Counted from the stretch's first letter, positions 8,901 through 17,597 are shown. The stretch: 64,000 bases of DNA from Polyangiaceae bacterium (GCA_947475525.1 CANJMI010000009.1:124001-188000); one strand, 5' to 3'. Translations and numbers: made by a program. Notes: a model not told the origin generated them from the letters alone.

Positions 8901-9861
8901 GACGCTCGCGACGCGCCATGCGTTCGCGGGTGACCTCGTCCGAGCGACGGAGGCGGCGCGTGATCTCATCGAACTTGCGGAGACCCGCGGTGTCGTTACT
9001 GCCGCAATCGATGCGTGGCAGACCCTCGCGGTCGTGCACCAGACCCGCGGCGAGCTCGCGGCTGCGCTTGAAGCACGCCGCAACGCAGCACGGGCAGCAC
9101 GCGCCGCCGGCGAGAAAAACCGCGAGGCCATGCTGACCATCAACCTCGGATTCGCGCTCACCACCATCGGGGCGCGTGACGAAGCGCGGCGAGCAATCGA
9201 AGACGGCATCTTCATGGCCGAAGAGGTTGGCAGCGAGGGGACGATGCGCCTCGGGCGAATGTTGCTCCTCGGCTGGGCCGCGCACTTTGGAGCGGACTCC
9301 GCGCTCGATGCGGAGTTGAAGGAGCCGCGCGCCAACGCGGATGACGCCGCGGCGGGCGGTTGGGTGGGCCAAGACCGCGTCACGCTCGGCATGCTTTTCT
9401 ACCGCGGCTGCGAGCTCTTGCGCGGTGGCGCGGATCAGGTCTCGCGCGCGCGCTCACTTTTGTCGAAGGCGGCGGCGGCGTACCGCGCGACCGAAAATCG
9501 CGACGTGTTGCCGGTGGCGCTCGGGTTCTGGGCCGAGGCCGAACGCCGTAGCGGTGAGCACGAGCGGGCCGAGCAGATCGCCCTTGAGGCAGCCGACCTC
9601 GTTGAGGCGGGCGCTCCGAGTCTCCTCAACGAAGCGGTCATCTACCTTGCACTTCACGGCGCGCGTATCGACCAGGGGGACTTCGCCGGCGCAGAAGACG
9701 CGATTGCTCGCGCGATGCCGGCCCTCGAGCGGCGCACGCGAGGTCTGCGAGATACGCCGTACGAGAAGGCGTTCTTGGCTCTTCCCGATAACGCGAGGCT
9801 GATCGAAGCGGCTGACTCGCTCGGTCGTCTCTCACTCGCGCTCGACGCGAAATCGCGATGA
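5917..9861 (+). CDS. multidomain Ser/Thr kinase / cyclase-like / AAA-type ATPase with helical repeats
   Basis: 1314 residues. Residues about 18-290 are a Hanks-type kinase: Gly loop GRGASGIVF at 27-35, Lys48 in VALKVI, HRDVKPSN at 151-158, DFG at 177 and APEQ after GTPAYM. Residues about 315-440 resemble a class III nucleotide cyclase domain but lack the usual metal-binding start (LVTTMVALEV), so are probably inactive. Residues about 465-800 are a STAND/AAA-like ATPase with Walker A GPPGIGKS at 496-503 and Walker B VLVLEDVQWSD near 638. The C-terminal 450 residues are Ala-rich TPR-like helices. This architecture is common in myxobacterial signalling. All kinase catalytic residues are present. 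The ATG at 5917 lacks an obvious SD; GTG 5944 is possible. Confidence 0.88.
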   Translation: MNGASLAAVPSGPSFLERFEVLREVGRGASGIVFQARDRLADEGVALKVIRLCDSDPADRERFTAEGELLRGLSHPSIVRVVDFGSLGEEPIELAGHHFDAGTPFVAMEWLEGSDLARVVAAARLDLRTSLECARQVAGALRVAHASGIAHRDVKPSNIFVLGRREDGVFPHVKLVDFGVASADSSTGGSVTGTPAYMAPEQARGEPTLDVRCDVYSLGATLFELCAGRPPHAGASSIATLARLVSTPAPRLSELLADVPEALDDLVADMLSIEWRDRPESVEVELRLTELCAIPGLPAFTVALDAEGDSPHSNSSRLVTTMVALEVGRGIERDERIARMRELGAEAVRLGKDAIVAFFGARRARGGEAAKAVEIGKQLAGIGARVGVATGRALVDRARPVGEVVDKASTLARDARKGELLVDETTVELARAAFEFVLVAEGAVSGAWVAGDVVAARRTSAEATPFVGRGSELDTLFAAFIRCTEGGAPVAVSVSGPPGIGKSRLAREFLARVDSLILDSAPATITSLGVTRLLPNHGPKPVRVINVRCESYGRARALGTASDALAELLNLSKGARRAEVAQVIEPLDLVHGEGELLQRLLAGEPFGSEVDPNRARDILYLAMTELTLKVIGIEPCVLVLEDVQWSDPESVQWFDHLLNRAAGRSLFVLALARPSFWKEVPNGFRGRGNERVELRPIPRRATMQLARAVLGCEADDSRLEQIAKQAAGSPLFAEELARMLASGREVALVPTIEAAIQVSLDALDPEARDAVTRMSVFGLASFEAGLSAVGVGDAAAIVARLIESELMVNVPQSRFTGTREVRFKHALVRDVAYASASDVLKRELHAGAAQWLASSGENAATIAEHYDLGGQHAEAASHWETAARRALAANALCDARRMADRALTYAESTADAFRRATLLDEVHSRLDEGAADRAEAIQAMKDNATDDASEVRMLGASARYDHARSAGMDVDERLRDVVRRAGQLGLLDEQARCAATLATRHAFAGDLVRATEAARDLIELAETRGVVTAAIDAWQTLAVVHQTRGELAAALEARRNAARAARAAGEKNREAMLTINLGFALTTIGARDEARRAIEDGIFMAEEVGSEGTMRLGRMLLLGWAAHFGADSALDAELKEPRANADDAAAGGWVGQDRVTLGMLFYRGCELLRGGADQVSRARSLLSKAAAAYRATENRDVLPVALGFWAEAERRSGEHERAEQIALEAADLVEAGAPSLLNEAVIYLALHGARIDQGDFAGAEDAIARAMPALERRTRGLRDTPYEKAFLALPDNARLIEAADSLGRLSLALDAKSR

Positions 9862-9931
9862 ACGCTGCGCGAGCGCATCGCCGGGAGGTAGGTTGTCCGC
9901 TTCGTCGGGACGGGATGGTAGGCTCCGGCTG

Positions 9932-10501
9932 ATGGTGGCCTCACGCTCCCCGCAAGACCTCGCGTACGCCGTTCACACCGCGACGTGCACCTACCTTCTC
10001 GACGACGATGGCGTGTGCGAATGGATCGTTTCTCCCCAGGGGATCGCGCCGCCTCATGTCAAACAGGCGATCGGTGCGCAGTTCGTGGCCTGCCTCGATC
10101 TCAACGAGGCGGGCGGGCTCATCGGTGAGCTTCGGGTCGGCGCGATGGCGCTCCTTGCGCGTTACGACGGCGACCGCATGGTGCTCTTGCGGACCGCCGA
10201 GATTACCAACGTCGACGACCGTCGCGGCCCGGCCGATGAGGACTCAACCGTGCGCGCAGGGCGTCGCCATGCGTTCCCTTCCGCGGTGCGGCCTCAGCTG
10301 CAGCAATACGGCGCGAGTGTCGCGGGGCTGCCCTACCCAGCGTCGCCGCCTCCGAAGTTGCGGTTCGTCCAAGACCTTGGAAGTGAACAGACCGTCACCG
10401 TGACGATGCCGCGGAGCCACCCAGTTGCCGGGCGTCGCTCGCTCTCCAGCGACAGCGAGACTCCAACTCACGAAGCACCGAGAACCCCCCGAAAAGGGTA
10501 A
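9932..10501 (+). CDS. uncharacterised protein between two kinases
   Basis: 189 residues from ATG 9932; an upstream TTG at 9893 would add 13 residues. The N-terminal 110 residues look globular (DLAYAVHTATCTYLLDDDG, GAQFVACLDLNEAGGLIGE, MALLARYDGDRMVLLRTAE), while the last 80 are Pro/Ser/Arg-rich and probably disordered. No membrane segment or signal peptide is seen and no family recognised. Its position between two Ser/Thr kinase genes on the same strand (70 nt after the first, 45 nt before the second) suggests a substrate or accessory of kinase signalling, but this is context only. Confidence 0.65.
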   Translation: MVASRSPQDLAYAVHTATCTYLLDDDGVCEWIVSPQGIAPPHVKQAIGAQFVACLDLNEAGGLIGELRVGAMALLARYDGDRMVLLRTAEITNVDDRRGPADEDSTVRAGRRHAFPSAVRPQLQQYGASVAGLPYPASPPPKLRFVQDLGSEQTVTVTMPRSHPVAGRRSLSSDSETPTHEAPRTPRKG

Positions 10502-10546
10502 GCAAACAACTCGACCGCCGGGGCGAGCGTCGCTACCGTTCGCCCC

Positions 10547-12025
10547 GTGACGGAAAAGGCCATCCAGCGCTATCGCGTCGTCGAGCGACTCGCTTCGGGC
10601 GGAATGGCCGAGGTGTACCTCGCGGAAAGCGCCGGGCTCGAGGGCTTCAAGAAGCAAGTCGCCATCAAGCGCGTGCTGCCTCACCTCAGCGAGAAAAAGC
10701 GCTTCATCGCCATGTTCCTCGATGAGGCTCGGCTGTCCGCCCAGCTGAACCACTCGAACGTCGCGCACGTCTTCGATATCGGCGTCGGCGACAACGCGTA
10801 CTTCATCGTGATGGAGTACGTCGAAGGCACCGATCTCAAGCATTTGATGAGCTATTTCTTCGAGTCGGGCCGCCCGGTTCCGCTCGAATCCGCGCTCTAC
10901 ATCGTGTCGAAAATCTGTGAGGGGCTCGCCTACGCACACGAGCTCACGGGTCTCGATGGGCACCCGCTCAACGCCGTCCACCGCGACATGTCGCCGCCAA
11001 ACGTCCTGCTCTCGAAGTACGGCGAAGTGAAGATCGTCGACTTTGGCCTCGCGAAGGCGTCGACCCAACTCGAAAAGAGCGAAGCTGGCATCATCAAAGG
11101 GAAGTTCAGCTACCTCGCGCCGGAAGCGGCGGGCGGTATTGAAGTCGATGCTCGCGCGGACATCTTCGCGGTTGGAGTCATCCTCTGGGAGATGCTCGCG
11201 TCGCAAAAATTGTTTCTTGGAAAAAACGACTACGACACCGTGAAGTTGGTACAGACGGCCGACGTCCCGGCGATTGACTCGATAAACCCCCAAGCGAACG
11301 CCCCTGAGCTTCTGCGCATCCTTGGGCGGGCCCTCGCGCGTGATCGGGACGAGCGTTACTCAACCGCGCGCGAATTCGGCCGTGATTTGACGCAGCTCCT
11401 CTTTCGACTCGGCAAGGCCGTCGATTCCTTCGACATCGCAGAGCTCGTTCGTGTGGCGATGGTTAAGCGCGCACCGCGCGTGCCGGTCGTGGGTATGTCG
11501 TTCATCGACCAGCTGATCGACGAGACGCTGCTGCGGTTTACGTCCCTGCGCGATCAGCAGCTCACTCAAGGGGCGTCCTCGACGGCGGACGTGTCGACGG
11601 CGTCTTTCTCCTCGTCTCTCGAGATCGAAGACCTCGACAGTTGGAGCGACCTCCACGGGAGGGGGGAGCCTTCGAAGGCTGCACTTTTGGTTCGAAATAC
11701 GCTTCCGGCCGGAGCGTTCGAGGAGGGCAACCTCGCGGCTCTCGAGGACCACGACGAGCCGCGTCAACGTCGCGTCACGTCAACGCCGCTCGATGAGGAG
11801 CCGACGACCCGCGTATCCGCTGAGGCCGCCGCCGCATTGATTGCCAGCGCAAAAAAAGCGCGTCCGGCGCCGGCTGCGGCTGCACGTCCGAACGCGACCG
11901 AGGCGAAGGCGAGTGCCGCCAAGGACGACTCGAAAGGCCCGTCCTCGATCGCCGTCAAGGCCATGCTGCTCTTGGTGATCGCAGCCGGTGCCGGCGCCGC
12001 GCTGTGGTTTAGCGGCGCCCTCTGA
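10547..12025 (+). CDS. membrane-anchored Ser/Thr protein kinase
   Basis: 492 residues from a GTG start. The kinase domain spans about residues 8-280: Gly loop LASGGMAEVY, Lys in QVAIKRVLP, Glu in DEARLSAQL, catalytic loop HRDMSPPN, DFG in KIVDFGLAK, and APE in SYLAPEA. The Lys normally two residues after HRD is replaced by Ser, a variant typical of myxobacterial kinases (HRDxSPxN) and not by itself evidence of inactivity. A long, low-complexity Ala/Ser-rich juxtamembrane region follows, and the protein ends in one membrane helix (IAVKAMLLLVIAAGAGAALW) with almost nothing beyond. It is tail-anchored with the kinase in the cytoplasm. It converges with nuoI (3-nt gap). Confidence 0.88.
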   Translation: MTEKAIQRYRVVERLASGGMAEVYLAESAGLEGFKKQVAIKRVLPHLSEKKRFIAMFLDEARLSAQLNHSNVAHVFDIGVGDNAYFIVMEYVEGTDLKHLMSYFFESGRPVPLESALYIVSKICEGLAYAHELTGLDGHPLNAVHRDMSPPNVLLSKYGEVKIVDFGLAKASTQLEKSEAGIIKGKFSYLAPEAAGGIEVDARADIFAVGVILWEMLASQKLFLGKNDYDTVKLVQTADVPAIDSINPQANAPELLRILGRALARDRDERYSTAREFGRDLTQLLFRLGKAVDSFDIAELVRVAMVKRAPRVPVVGMSFIDQLIDETLLRFTSLRDQQLTQGASSTADVSTASFSSSLEIEDLDSWSDLHGRGEPSKAALLVRNTLPAGAFEEGNLAALEDHDEPRQRRVTSTPLDEEPTTRVSAEAAAALIASAKKARPAPAAAARPNATEAKASAAKDDSKGPSSIAVKAMLLLVIAAGAGAALWFSGAL

Positions 12026-12028
12026 CGG

Positions 12029-13036
12029 TCAGCTCGCAGGCGAGGCGTCAACGCTCGGAGTCGTCGCGGCGGAGGCGTCCGCAGTAGCCGCTTCAACGGC
12101 AATCGGAGCTACCGGTGGCGCTGCATCTTGGGTGGCCCCAAAGGCAATCGTGTCGGCTTCGGTCGGGCTCTTCCAGTAGACGTCCATCGCGTAGCCGAGA
12201 TCGGCCGTCGATTCGGCGCCGCCCGGCTCGCATTTCGAAGCGTCGTAGTCTTTGCCACTCGCCATGGCGGTCGTGTAGTCGCGGCAGGTCGGGTATCCGC
12301 AGGCGCCACAATCGGTCTGGGCGGTGAGCGTCTCGAGCAGCACCGCGAACGCGTTCGTGCTGCCTTTCGGTGCCTTCGCGGCGATGTCGATCTTGATGAC
12401 CTTCGCCTTGTCCGGGTTGACGCCGGCGGCGGCTTTGCCCTTTTTCGACTTGTTTTCCTTTGCCCAAATCGCGCGGAGCTGTTCGAGCACCGCGGGGTTG
12501 TCGCGCATCGCGCGCTCTCGGGCTTCACGGGCATGGGGGCCGTACGCGCCGAGCGGAATTTCGCTCAAGTCTTTCGGCGCTTTGTACATCGGCTGCGTTC
12601 CCTCGGGGATGAACCGGAACGTCAACGTATCGAAGATCTCGGTCGCGCCTTCGAATTCACGCGTGTGCCGGATAGCCCCGGTCGACTCGGTCTTGCACGC
12701 CTCGACGCACAGGCCGCAGTACATGCATTTTCCCATGTCGATGTCGAAGCGCGCCATCTCCTGCTTCTTCGTCGCGGGGTTCTTCACGAGGTCGATGGCG
12801 ATGCATTCGATCGGGCAGCTGCGCTCGCAGCGTTTGCAGCCCGTGCAAATGTCCATCTGCACCTCCAAAAAACCGCGGTACCGAGGCGGCAACATCTCGA
12901 CCACCGGCCGATCGGTCCGATCCGGGTATTGGATCGTGATTGGCAGGCGGAAGAGGTGCGAGAAGGTGACCGCCATCCCCTCGAGGATGGTATTGGCCGC
13001 CGTCGAAATGCTCTTCAGGTAGGTCGAGAAATCCAT
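12029..13036 (-). CDS. nuoI: NuoI-type 8Fe ferredoxin subunit with extra C-terminal RnfB-like Fe-S domain
   Basis: 335 residues, about twice a normal NuoI. Residues 1-150 are NuoI: a membrane-associating N-terminal helix (LKSISTAANTILEGMAVTF), then two 4Fe-4S motifs, CTGCKRCERSCP and CMYCGLCVEACKTES, which carry electrons between peripheral iron-sulfur clusters and the quinone site of complex I. After a Lys-rich linker, residues about 235-275 hold CGACGYPTC ... SKCEPGG, the Cys pattern (Cx2Cx4Cx16C) of the single 4Fe-4S domain of RnfB/CO-dehydrogenase corrinoid proteins. The tail is Ala/Thr-rich. No other nuo gene is nearby, so this is an orphan or dispersed subunit. It is divergent from dapA. 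Confidence 0.88.
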   Translation of the reverse strand: MDFSTYLKSISTAANTILEGMAVTFSHLFRLPITIQYPDRTDRPVVEMLPPRYRGFLEVQMDICTGCKRCERSCPIECIAIDLVKNPATKKQEMARFDIDMGKCMYCGLCVEACKTESTGAIRHTREFEGATEIFDTLTFRFIPEGTQPMYKAPKDLSEIPLGAYGPHAREARERAMRDNPAVLEQLRAIWAKENKSKKGKAAAGVNPDKAKVIKIDIAAKAPKGSTNAFAVLLETLTAQTDCGACGYPTCRDYTTAMASGKDYDASKCEPGGAESTADLGYAMDVYWKSPTEADTIAFGATQDAAPPVAPIAVEAATADASAATTPSVDASPAS

Positions 13037-13113
13037 TGGCGCAGAGTCACGTTAGCACACGCCCTCGCGTTGCCGCCTTCAAAGTGGACAGCCCGTGGTA
13101 TACCGGCCGCGCC

Positions 13114-14058
13114 ATGGGAGACATGAGCTTTCGCGGGACCTGGACAGCCCTCGTGACGCCCTTCGAGGAGGGGGGTGAACGGGTCGATTTTGCCGCGCTC
13201 TCCAGGCATGTCGAGGACCAAATTGCATCGGGCATAAGCGGCCTCGTCCCCTGCGGAACGACCGGCGAAGCGCCGACGCTGAGCGCCGCCGAGCAACTCG
13301 AGGTGATTCGGGTTGTCGCCCAGGTGGCGCGCGGTCGGGTGCCGGTGATGGCGGGCACGGGCAGCAACGCGACGGCGACCACGATCAAGGCGAGCCAGGC
13401 TGCGCTCGAGGCTGGCGCCGACGCGGTGATGCTCGTCATGCCGTACTACAACAAGCCCTCTCAGGACGGCATGCGCGAACACGTCCTCGCGGTGGCAGCC
13501 TCGGTCGATTGCCCGATCGTGCTCTACAACATCCCGGGTCGTAGCGTCGTCGATCTCGGCGTCGCGGCGACGGTGCAGATTTGTGAGCGCGCGCCGAACG
13601 TCGTCGGCATGAAAGACGCAAGCGGGAACGTCATCCGTTGCCAGGAGCTCGCCCGGGCACTCGGGGATCGCCTCACCATTCTCTCGGGCGATGACGTACT
13701 GACCTTGCCGATGATGGTGTGTGGCGTGCGTGGCGTCATCAGCGTCACCTCGAACGTGTTGCCTCGTGAGGTCAGCGCCGTGACGACGCTTGCGCTCGCA
13801 GGTGAGTGGGACGCCGCGCGCACGGCTCATCGGTCGCTCGCGGGGCTGCATGGAGCGATGTTCGTCGAGCCGAATCCCGTGCCGGCGAAGGCTGCGCTCG
13901 CGTGGCTCGGCAAAATGCACGATGCGGTGCGCTTGCCTCTTCTCGCCGCGAGTGACGCGACGCGCGCCAAGGTGGCCGATGAGCTGCGTTCGCTCGGACA
14001 CACGCCGGTTGGTACGGCGGCGGCCAAGCCCGAACCACGCGCGAACGTCGGAGCCTAA
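13114..14058 (+). CDS. dapA: 4-hydroxy-tetrahydrodipicolinate synthase
   Basis: Condenses pyruvate with aspartate semialdehyde, the first committed step to lysine and diaminopimelate. The TIM-barrel motifs are all present: CGTTGEAPTL, MPYYNKPSQDG, the catalytic Tyr in LYNIPGRS and the Schiff-base Lys in VGMKDASGN. There are 314 residues from ATG 13114; ATG 13123 is three codons further on. The frame is open upstream to 13036 but the family N-terminus begins at SFRGTWTALVTPF. dapB starts 7 nt after its stop, so the two are co-transcribed. Confidence 0.95.
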   Translation: MGDMSFRGTWTALVTPFEEGGERVDFAALSRHVEDQIASGISGLVPCGTTGEAPTLSAAEQLEVIRVVAQVARGRVPVMAGTGSNATATTIKASQAALEAGADAVMLVMPYYNKPSQDGMREHVLAVAASVDCPIVLYNIPGRSVVDLGVAATVQICERAPNVVGMKDASGNVIRCQELARALGDRLTILSGDDVLTLPMMVCGVRGVISVTSNVLPREVSAVTTLALAGEWDAARTAHRSLAGLHGAMFVEPNPVPAKAALAWLGKMHDAVRLPLLAASDATRAKVADELRSLGHTPVGTAAAKPEPRANVGA

Positions 14059-14064
14059 GCGGCC

Positions 14065-14850
14065 GTGAAACTCGCAATTTTCGGGGCTTCTGGCCGAATG
14101 GGTCTGACCGTCGTGCGGCTCGCCGCAGCGGGCGGAGTCGAGGTCGTCGGCGCGATCGATTCGGGCGCGTCGCCCCACCTCGGTCGCGACATAGGTGACC
14201 TCGCCGGCGCAGGAACGCTCGGCGTGGCGATCGGCGCGGACATCGCTTCGGGGCTGCTCGGCGCGGACGTCGTCATCGACTTTTCCACCGCGGGCGCGTT
14301 CGACGCGATCCTTCGGGGCGCGGCCCGCTCCGGTGTTGCCCTCGTCAGTGGCACGACCCGCCTGGAGCCCGCGAGCCTCGCGCTGCTCGACAAGTCGGCC
14401 CTGAAAATTCCTGTTCTCTGGGCCCCTAACATGAGCGTTGGAGTGCAGGTGCTCGCGGATGTCGTGCGCCGTGCAGTCGCGGCCCTCGGTGATTACGACG
14501 TCGAGATCGTCGAAGCGCACCACAACCAAAAGACGGACGCGCCGAGCGGCACCGCGACGATGCTCGTTCAGGCGGCCGAGCGAGGTCGGGCCGGGCTCGT
14601 TGCCGTTCACGGGCGTGAGGGCGACGTCGGCACACGAAACCCCACGGAAATCGGCGTGCATGCGGTTCGTGGAGGCGGCATCGTCGGCGACCACACGGTC
14701 CACTTGGTCGGACAGTTCGACCGCATCGAGCTTACACACCGCGCGATGAGTCGCGAGCTCTTTGCTGCCGGGGCGCTGCGTGCGGCGCGCTGGCTTACAG
14801 GAAAATCGGCGGGCCGCTACGAGCTCGCTCAGATGATTGCGGGAGATTGA
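14065..14850 (+). CDS. dapB: 4-hydroxy-tetrahydrodipicolinate reductase
   Basis: 261 residues from GTG. Reduces the DapA product with NAD(P)H in lysine/diaminopimelate synthesis. The N-terminal Rossmann motif is KLAIFGASGRMG, the substrate-binding signature is EAHHNQKTDAPSGTA, and GGGIVGDHTV near the C-terminus fits the family. It follows dapA by 7 nt and precedes glyS by 7 nt, forming a dapA-dapB-glyS operon. Confidence 0.95.
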   Translation: MKLAIFGASGRMGLTVVRLAAAGGVEVVGAIDSGASPHLGRDIGDLAGAGTLGVAIGADIASGLLGADVVIDFSTAGAFDAILRGAARSGVALVSGTTRLEPASLALLDKSALKIPVLWAPNMSVGVQVLADVVRRAVAALGDYDVEIVEAHHNQKTDAPSGTATMLVQAAERGRAGLVAVHGREGDVGTRNPTEIGVHAVRGGGIVGDHTVHLVGQFDRIELTHRAMSRELFAAGALRAARWLTGKSAGRYELAQMIAGD

Positions 14851-14857
14851 GGAGACG

Positions 14858-16912
14858 ATGGCCGAAGATCTGCTGTTCGAGATTGGCTGCGAGGAATTGC
14901 CTGCGTCGTTCGTCGAGGGGGCACTCGCGGCGCTACCAACCTTGGTCGGTGACAAGCTCGCGGCCCTTCGGCTCGCGCACGGCGGCATTCGCGCGCTCGG
15001 CACGCCGCGTCGCATCGCGGTGCTCGTCTCGGGGCTCGCCGGGCATCAGCCTGACCTCGAGGAAGAGGTCATGGGGCCGCCCGCCAGTGCCGCGTACAAA
15101 GACGGCAAACCCACCAAGGCCGCCGAGGCCTTCGCGCAGAAACTCGGCGTTGCTGTCGATGCGCTCGAGAGTGTGGAGACTCCGAAAGGCGCGTACCTCC
15201 GCGGCGTGCGCCGTGAAAAGGGGCGCCCTGCGATGGAGCTCTTGCCGGCCACGCTCCTGGAGCTGGTGCGTGCAATTCCGTTTCGCAAATCGATGCGTTG
15301 GGGCTCAGGCTCGCTCGCGTGGGGCCGCCCGATTCGGTGGCTGTGTGCGATTTACGGCGCCGCCGTCGTCCCCGTCGTCGTCGAGGGCATCGTGTGCAGC
15401 GCGTCCACGTGGGGCCATCGGTTTCTTCATCCGGGAAAGATCCAGCTCAGCGCGGCGGGGAGCTACATCGACATGCTGCGTCGCGCGCGCGTCATCGTCT
15501 GTCCCGTCGAGCGCCGTGAGGTCATGAACGCTCGCCTGCAAGCGAAAGCGCAAGAGCTTGGCGGCGTGCTGATCGAGGACGCGTTTCTCGTCGGCGAGAA
15601 CGTCTCGCTCGTGGAGGATCCGCAAGTGGTTGCGGGCGCGTTCGAGCGCGAGTTCCTCGAGATCCCCGAAGAGGTGATCCTCGAAGTTGCGCGGGGCCAT
15701 CAACGTTACTTCGGCGTTCGCGCGGCGGACGGCACGCTGATGCCGCGTTACCTTGCCGTCGTCAACACGGCGGAGGCGCCGGAACTCATCGTGCGCGGCA
15801 ACGATCGCGTGATGCGCGCGCGGCTATCGGACGCTCACTTCTTCCTGAAGACCGATAAAAAACAACCCCTCGTGTCGCGACGCGCGGGGCTATCGGGTGT
15901 CGTCTTTCAACAGAAGCTCGGGACGATGCTCGAGAAGGCGGAGCGCATCGAGTCGCTCGCGTGTGCGCTTGGTGAAAAGCTGGGTGTCGACGCCGCGACC
16001 AGCGATGTCGCGCAACGTGGGGCGCACCTCGCGAAGTGCGATCTCGTGTCGCTGATGGTCGGCGAGTTTCCCGAGCTTCAAGGTTCGGTCGGCCGCTCGT
16101 ATGCGCTCGCTCAAGGCGAAGACGCTGCCGTGGCCGACGTGATCCGTGAGCACTATCGGCCTAAAGGTGCGCATGACGAGCCTGCGCCGACTGTCGCCTC
16201 GGCCCTTGTCGCTCTTGCGGACCGCCTCGATACCTTGGTCGGTTGCTTTGGCATCGGCTTGAAGCCGACGGGTACGGCCGATCCGTACGCGCTTCGCCGC
16301 GCGTGCCTTGGTGTGCTTCGAACGCTCCTCGCCCGTGGACTCGACCTCCGAGTCAGCGACGCGGTCGCGCTCGCGAAGGGTGCGTACGCGACCCAGGGTA
16401 AGGCGCTCGCTCTTCCCGACGAGGAGCTCGCGACCTTTTTCCGCGACCGGTTGCGCGGCGTGCTTGTCGAGGCGGCTCCGACGGACGCGGTTGAAGCGGC
16501 GCTCGGCGTGGCGTCGGATCGGCCACTTGATGCGAGGGCGCGTGCGGTGGCGATAGCGACGCTCGATGCGGCGACGCGCGCGAAGGTGGGTGAGGTTTTC
16601 AAGCGTGCGACCAACATCGCGAAGGAAGCCCCGGAGGGCGAGCCACAGCGCGGGCCGGAGCCTCTCGACGGCGTGCTATTTGATCGGTTTTTTGAGCAAA
16701 AAGACGCGATCGAGAGCGCATGCGCCTCGGGAGAATACGGGGTTGCGTTCGCGCGTATCGCGGAGCTCGCGCCGGTCCTATCGGAGTACTTTCAGGCTGT
16801 GCTCGTCATGGCCGAGGACCTCGAAGTCCGCGCGAACCGCCTTCGATTGATGCGCGCAATTAGCATCACGTGCTCGAGCCTTGCGCGGCTCGAGGTGCTC
16901 GCGCTGGCGTGA
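14858..16912 (+). CDS. glyS: glycine-tRNA ligase beta subunit
   Basis: 684 residues from ATG 14858, which has GGAG five bases upstream. Family hallmarks are the N-terminal LLFEIGCEELPASFV, TPRRIAVLVSGL, FRKSMRWGSGSLAWGRPIRW, HRFLHPG, the HD-like stretch around ADRLDTLVG and the C-terminal anticodon-binding/DALR part (VMAEDLEVRANRLRLM). The beta subunit acts with GlyQ in an alpha2beta2 enzyme that charges tRNA-Gly; glyQ is not in this window, so it must lie elsewhere in the genome. Translation is probably coupled to dapB. Confidence 0.95.
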   Translation: MAEDLLFEIGCEELPASFVEGALAALPTLVGDKLAALRLAHGGIRALGTPRRIAVLVSGLAGHQPDLEEEVMGPPASAAYKDGKPTKAAEAFAQKLGVAVDALESVETPKGAYLRGVRREKGRPAMELLPATLLELVRAIPFRKSMRWGSGSLAWGRPIRWLCAIYGAAVVPVVVEGIVCSASTWGHRFLHPGKIQLSAAGSYIDMLRRARVIVCPVERREVMNARLQAKAQELGGVLIEDAFLVGENVSLVEDPQVVAGAFEREFLEIPEEVILEVARGHQRYFGVRAADGTLMPRYLAVVNTAEAPELIVRGNDRVMRARLSDAHFFLKTDKKQPLVSRRAGLSGVVFQQKLGTMLEKAERIESLACALGEKLGVDAATSDVAQRGAHLAKCDLVSLMVGEFPELQGSVGRSYALAQGEDAAVADVIREHYRPKGAHDEPAPTVASALVALADRLDTLVGCFGIGLKPTGTADPYALRRACLGVLRTLLARGLDLRVSDAVALAKGAYATQGKALALPDEELATFFRDRLRGVLVEAAPTDAVEAALGVASDRPLDARARAVAIATLDAATRAKVGEVFKRATNIAKEAPEGEPQRGPEPLDGVLFDRFFEQKDAIESACASGEYGVAFARIAELAPVLSEYFQAVLVMAEDLEVRANRLRLMRAISITCSSLARLEVLALA

Positions 16913-16947
16913 ACGAGTTCTTGTCCGCGGGCCCCAGGCGAGAGGCC

Positions 16948-17514
16948 TCAGGTACTGCGGCTAACTGGGACCGTCGCCGCGAGCAGGTCGCGCGCATCGG
17001 CCTCGGCACGTCGGCCTTCTGCGCCGCGGACCCGGACGACACCGCGTTCACGCAACGCGGCATGCTCCACCGCGTGACGCCAATCGAGACGCGCCGTCAT
17101 GTCGGGCGCGAGACCGCCCGATGCGACGATGGCGCCGTCGAGCTCGACCTCGACGGATAACTCCGCGCTTGGGGATGGGGCTCCGTTGTCGCCATTCAGC
17201 GGCGGGCGCGGGGCGGAGGACACCGTGATCGTGGTCGAGGTGCCGCTCCCGTAGATTCCCCCCGTCGTGAAGTCCACCGCGAGGCAGACGATGCCGGGGA
17301 GAAGTCCCGGGATGAGCCACAGGAGATCGAAGATGAGAACCGTGCCGTCGATGTTGCCTCCCGTGCGCCCGCGGCGCTCGGGGTGAAGGAGGAAGCCGCA
17401 TCCCGTCGAGCCTACGAGCGCGAGCCCGCCGAGTAGGAGCTGGCGTCGGTCGACGTTGGGCCGTGCGGTCGAGGTGAGGGTCAGGGGCTGCTTGTCGCTT
17501 GAGTTGGTGTGCAT
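16948..17514 (-). CDS. putative lipoprotein
   Basis: 188 residues. The N-terminus contains RRQLLLGGLALVGSTGC: twin Arg, hydrophobic core and a STGC lipobox, so a Sec or Tat lipoprotein is likely. Then HPERRGRTGG-ID and VLIFDLLWLIPGLLPGIVCLAVDFTTGGIY form two hydrophobic segments separated by Pro-Gly, a pattern I have seen in small conserved envelope proteins of unknown function. The C-terminal half is polar and Arg-rich. It converges with glyS. Confidence 0.7.
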   Translation of the reverse strand: MHTNSSDKQPLTLTSTARPNVDRRQLLLGGLALVGSTGCGFLLHPERRGRTGGNIDGTVLIFDLLWLIPGLLPGIVCLAVDFTTGGIYGSGTSTTITVSSAPRPPLNGDNGAPSPSAELSVEVELDGAIVASGGLAPDMTARLDWRHAVEHAALRERGVVRVRGAEGRRAEADARDLLAATVPVSRST

Positions 17515-17597
17515 GGTCGAATGTCTCGGTCCGTGTCGTGGGCACTATAGTCATGCGGATTCGTTGCGCGCCGCTATGAATCTCAGGCCGCGACTCC

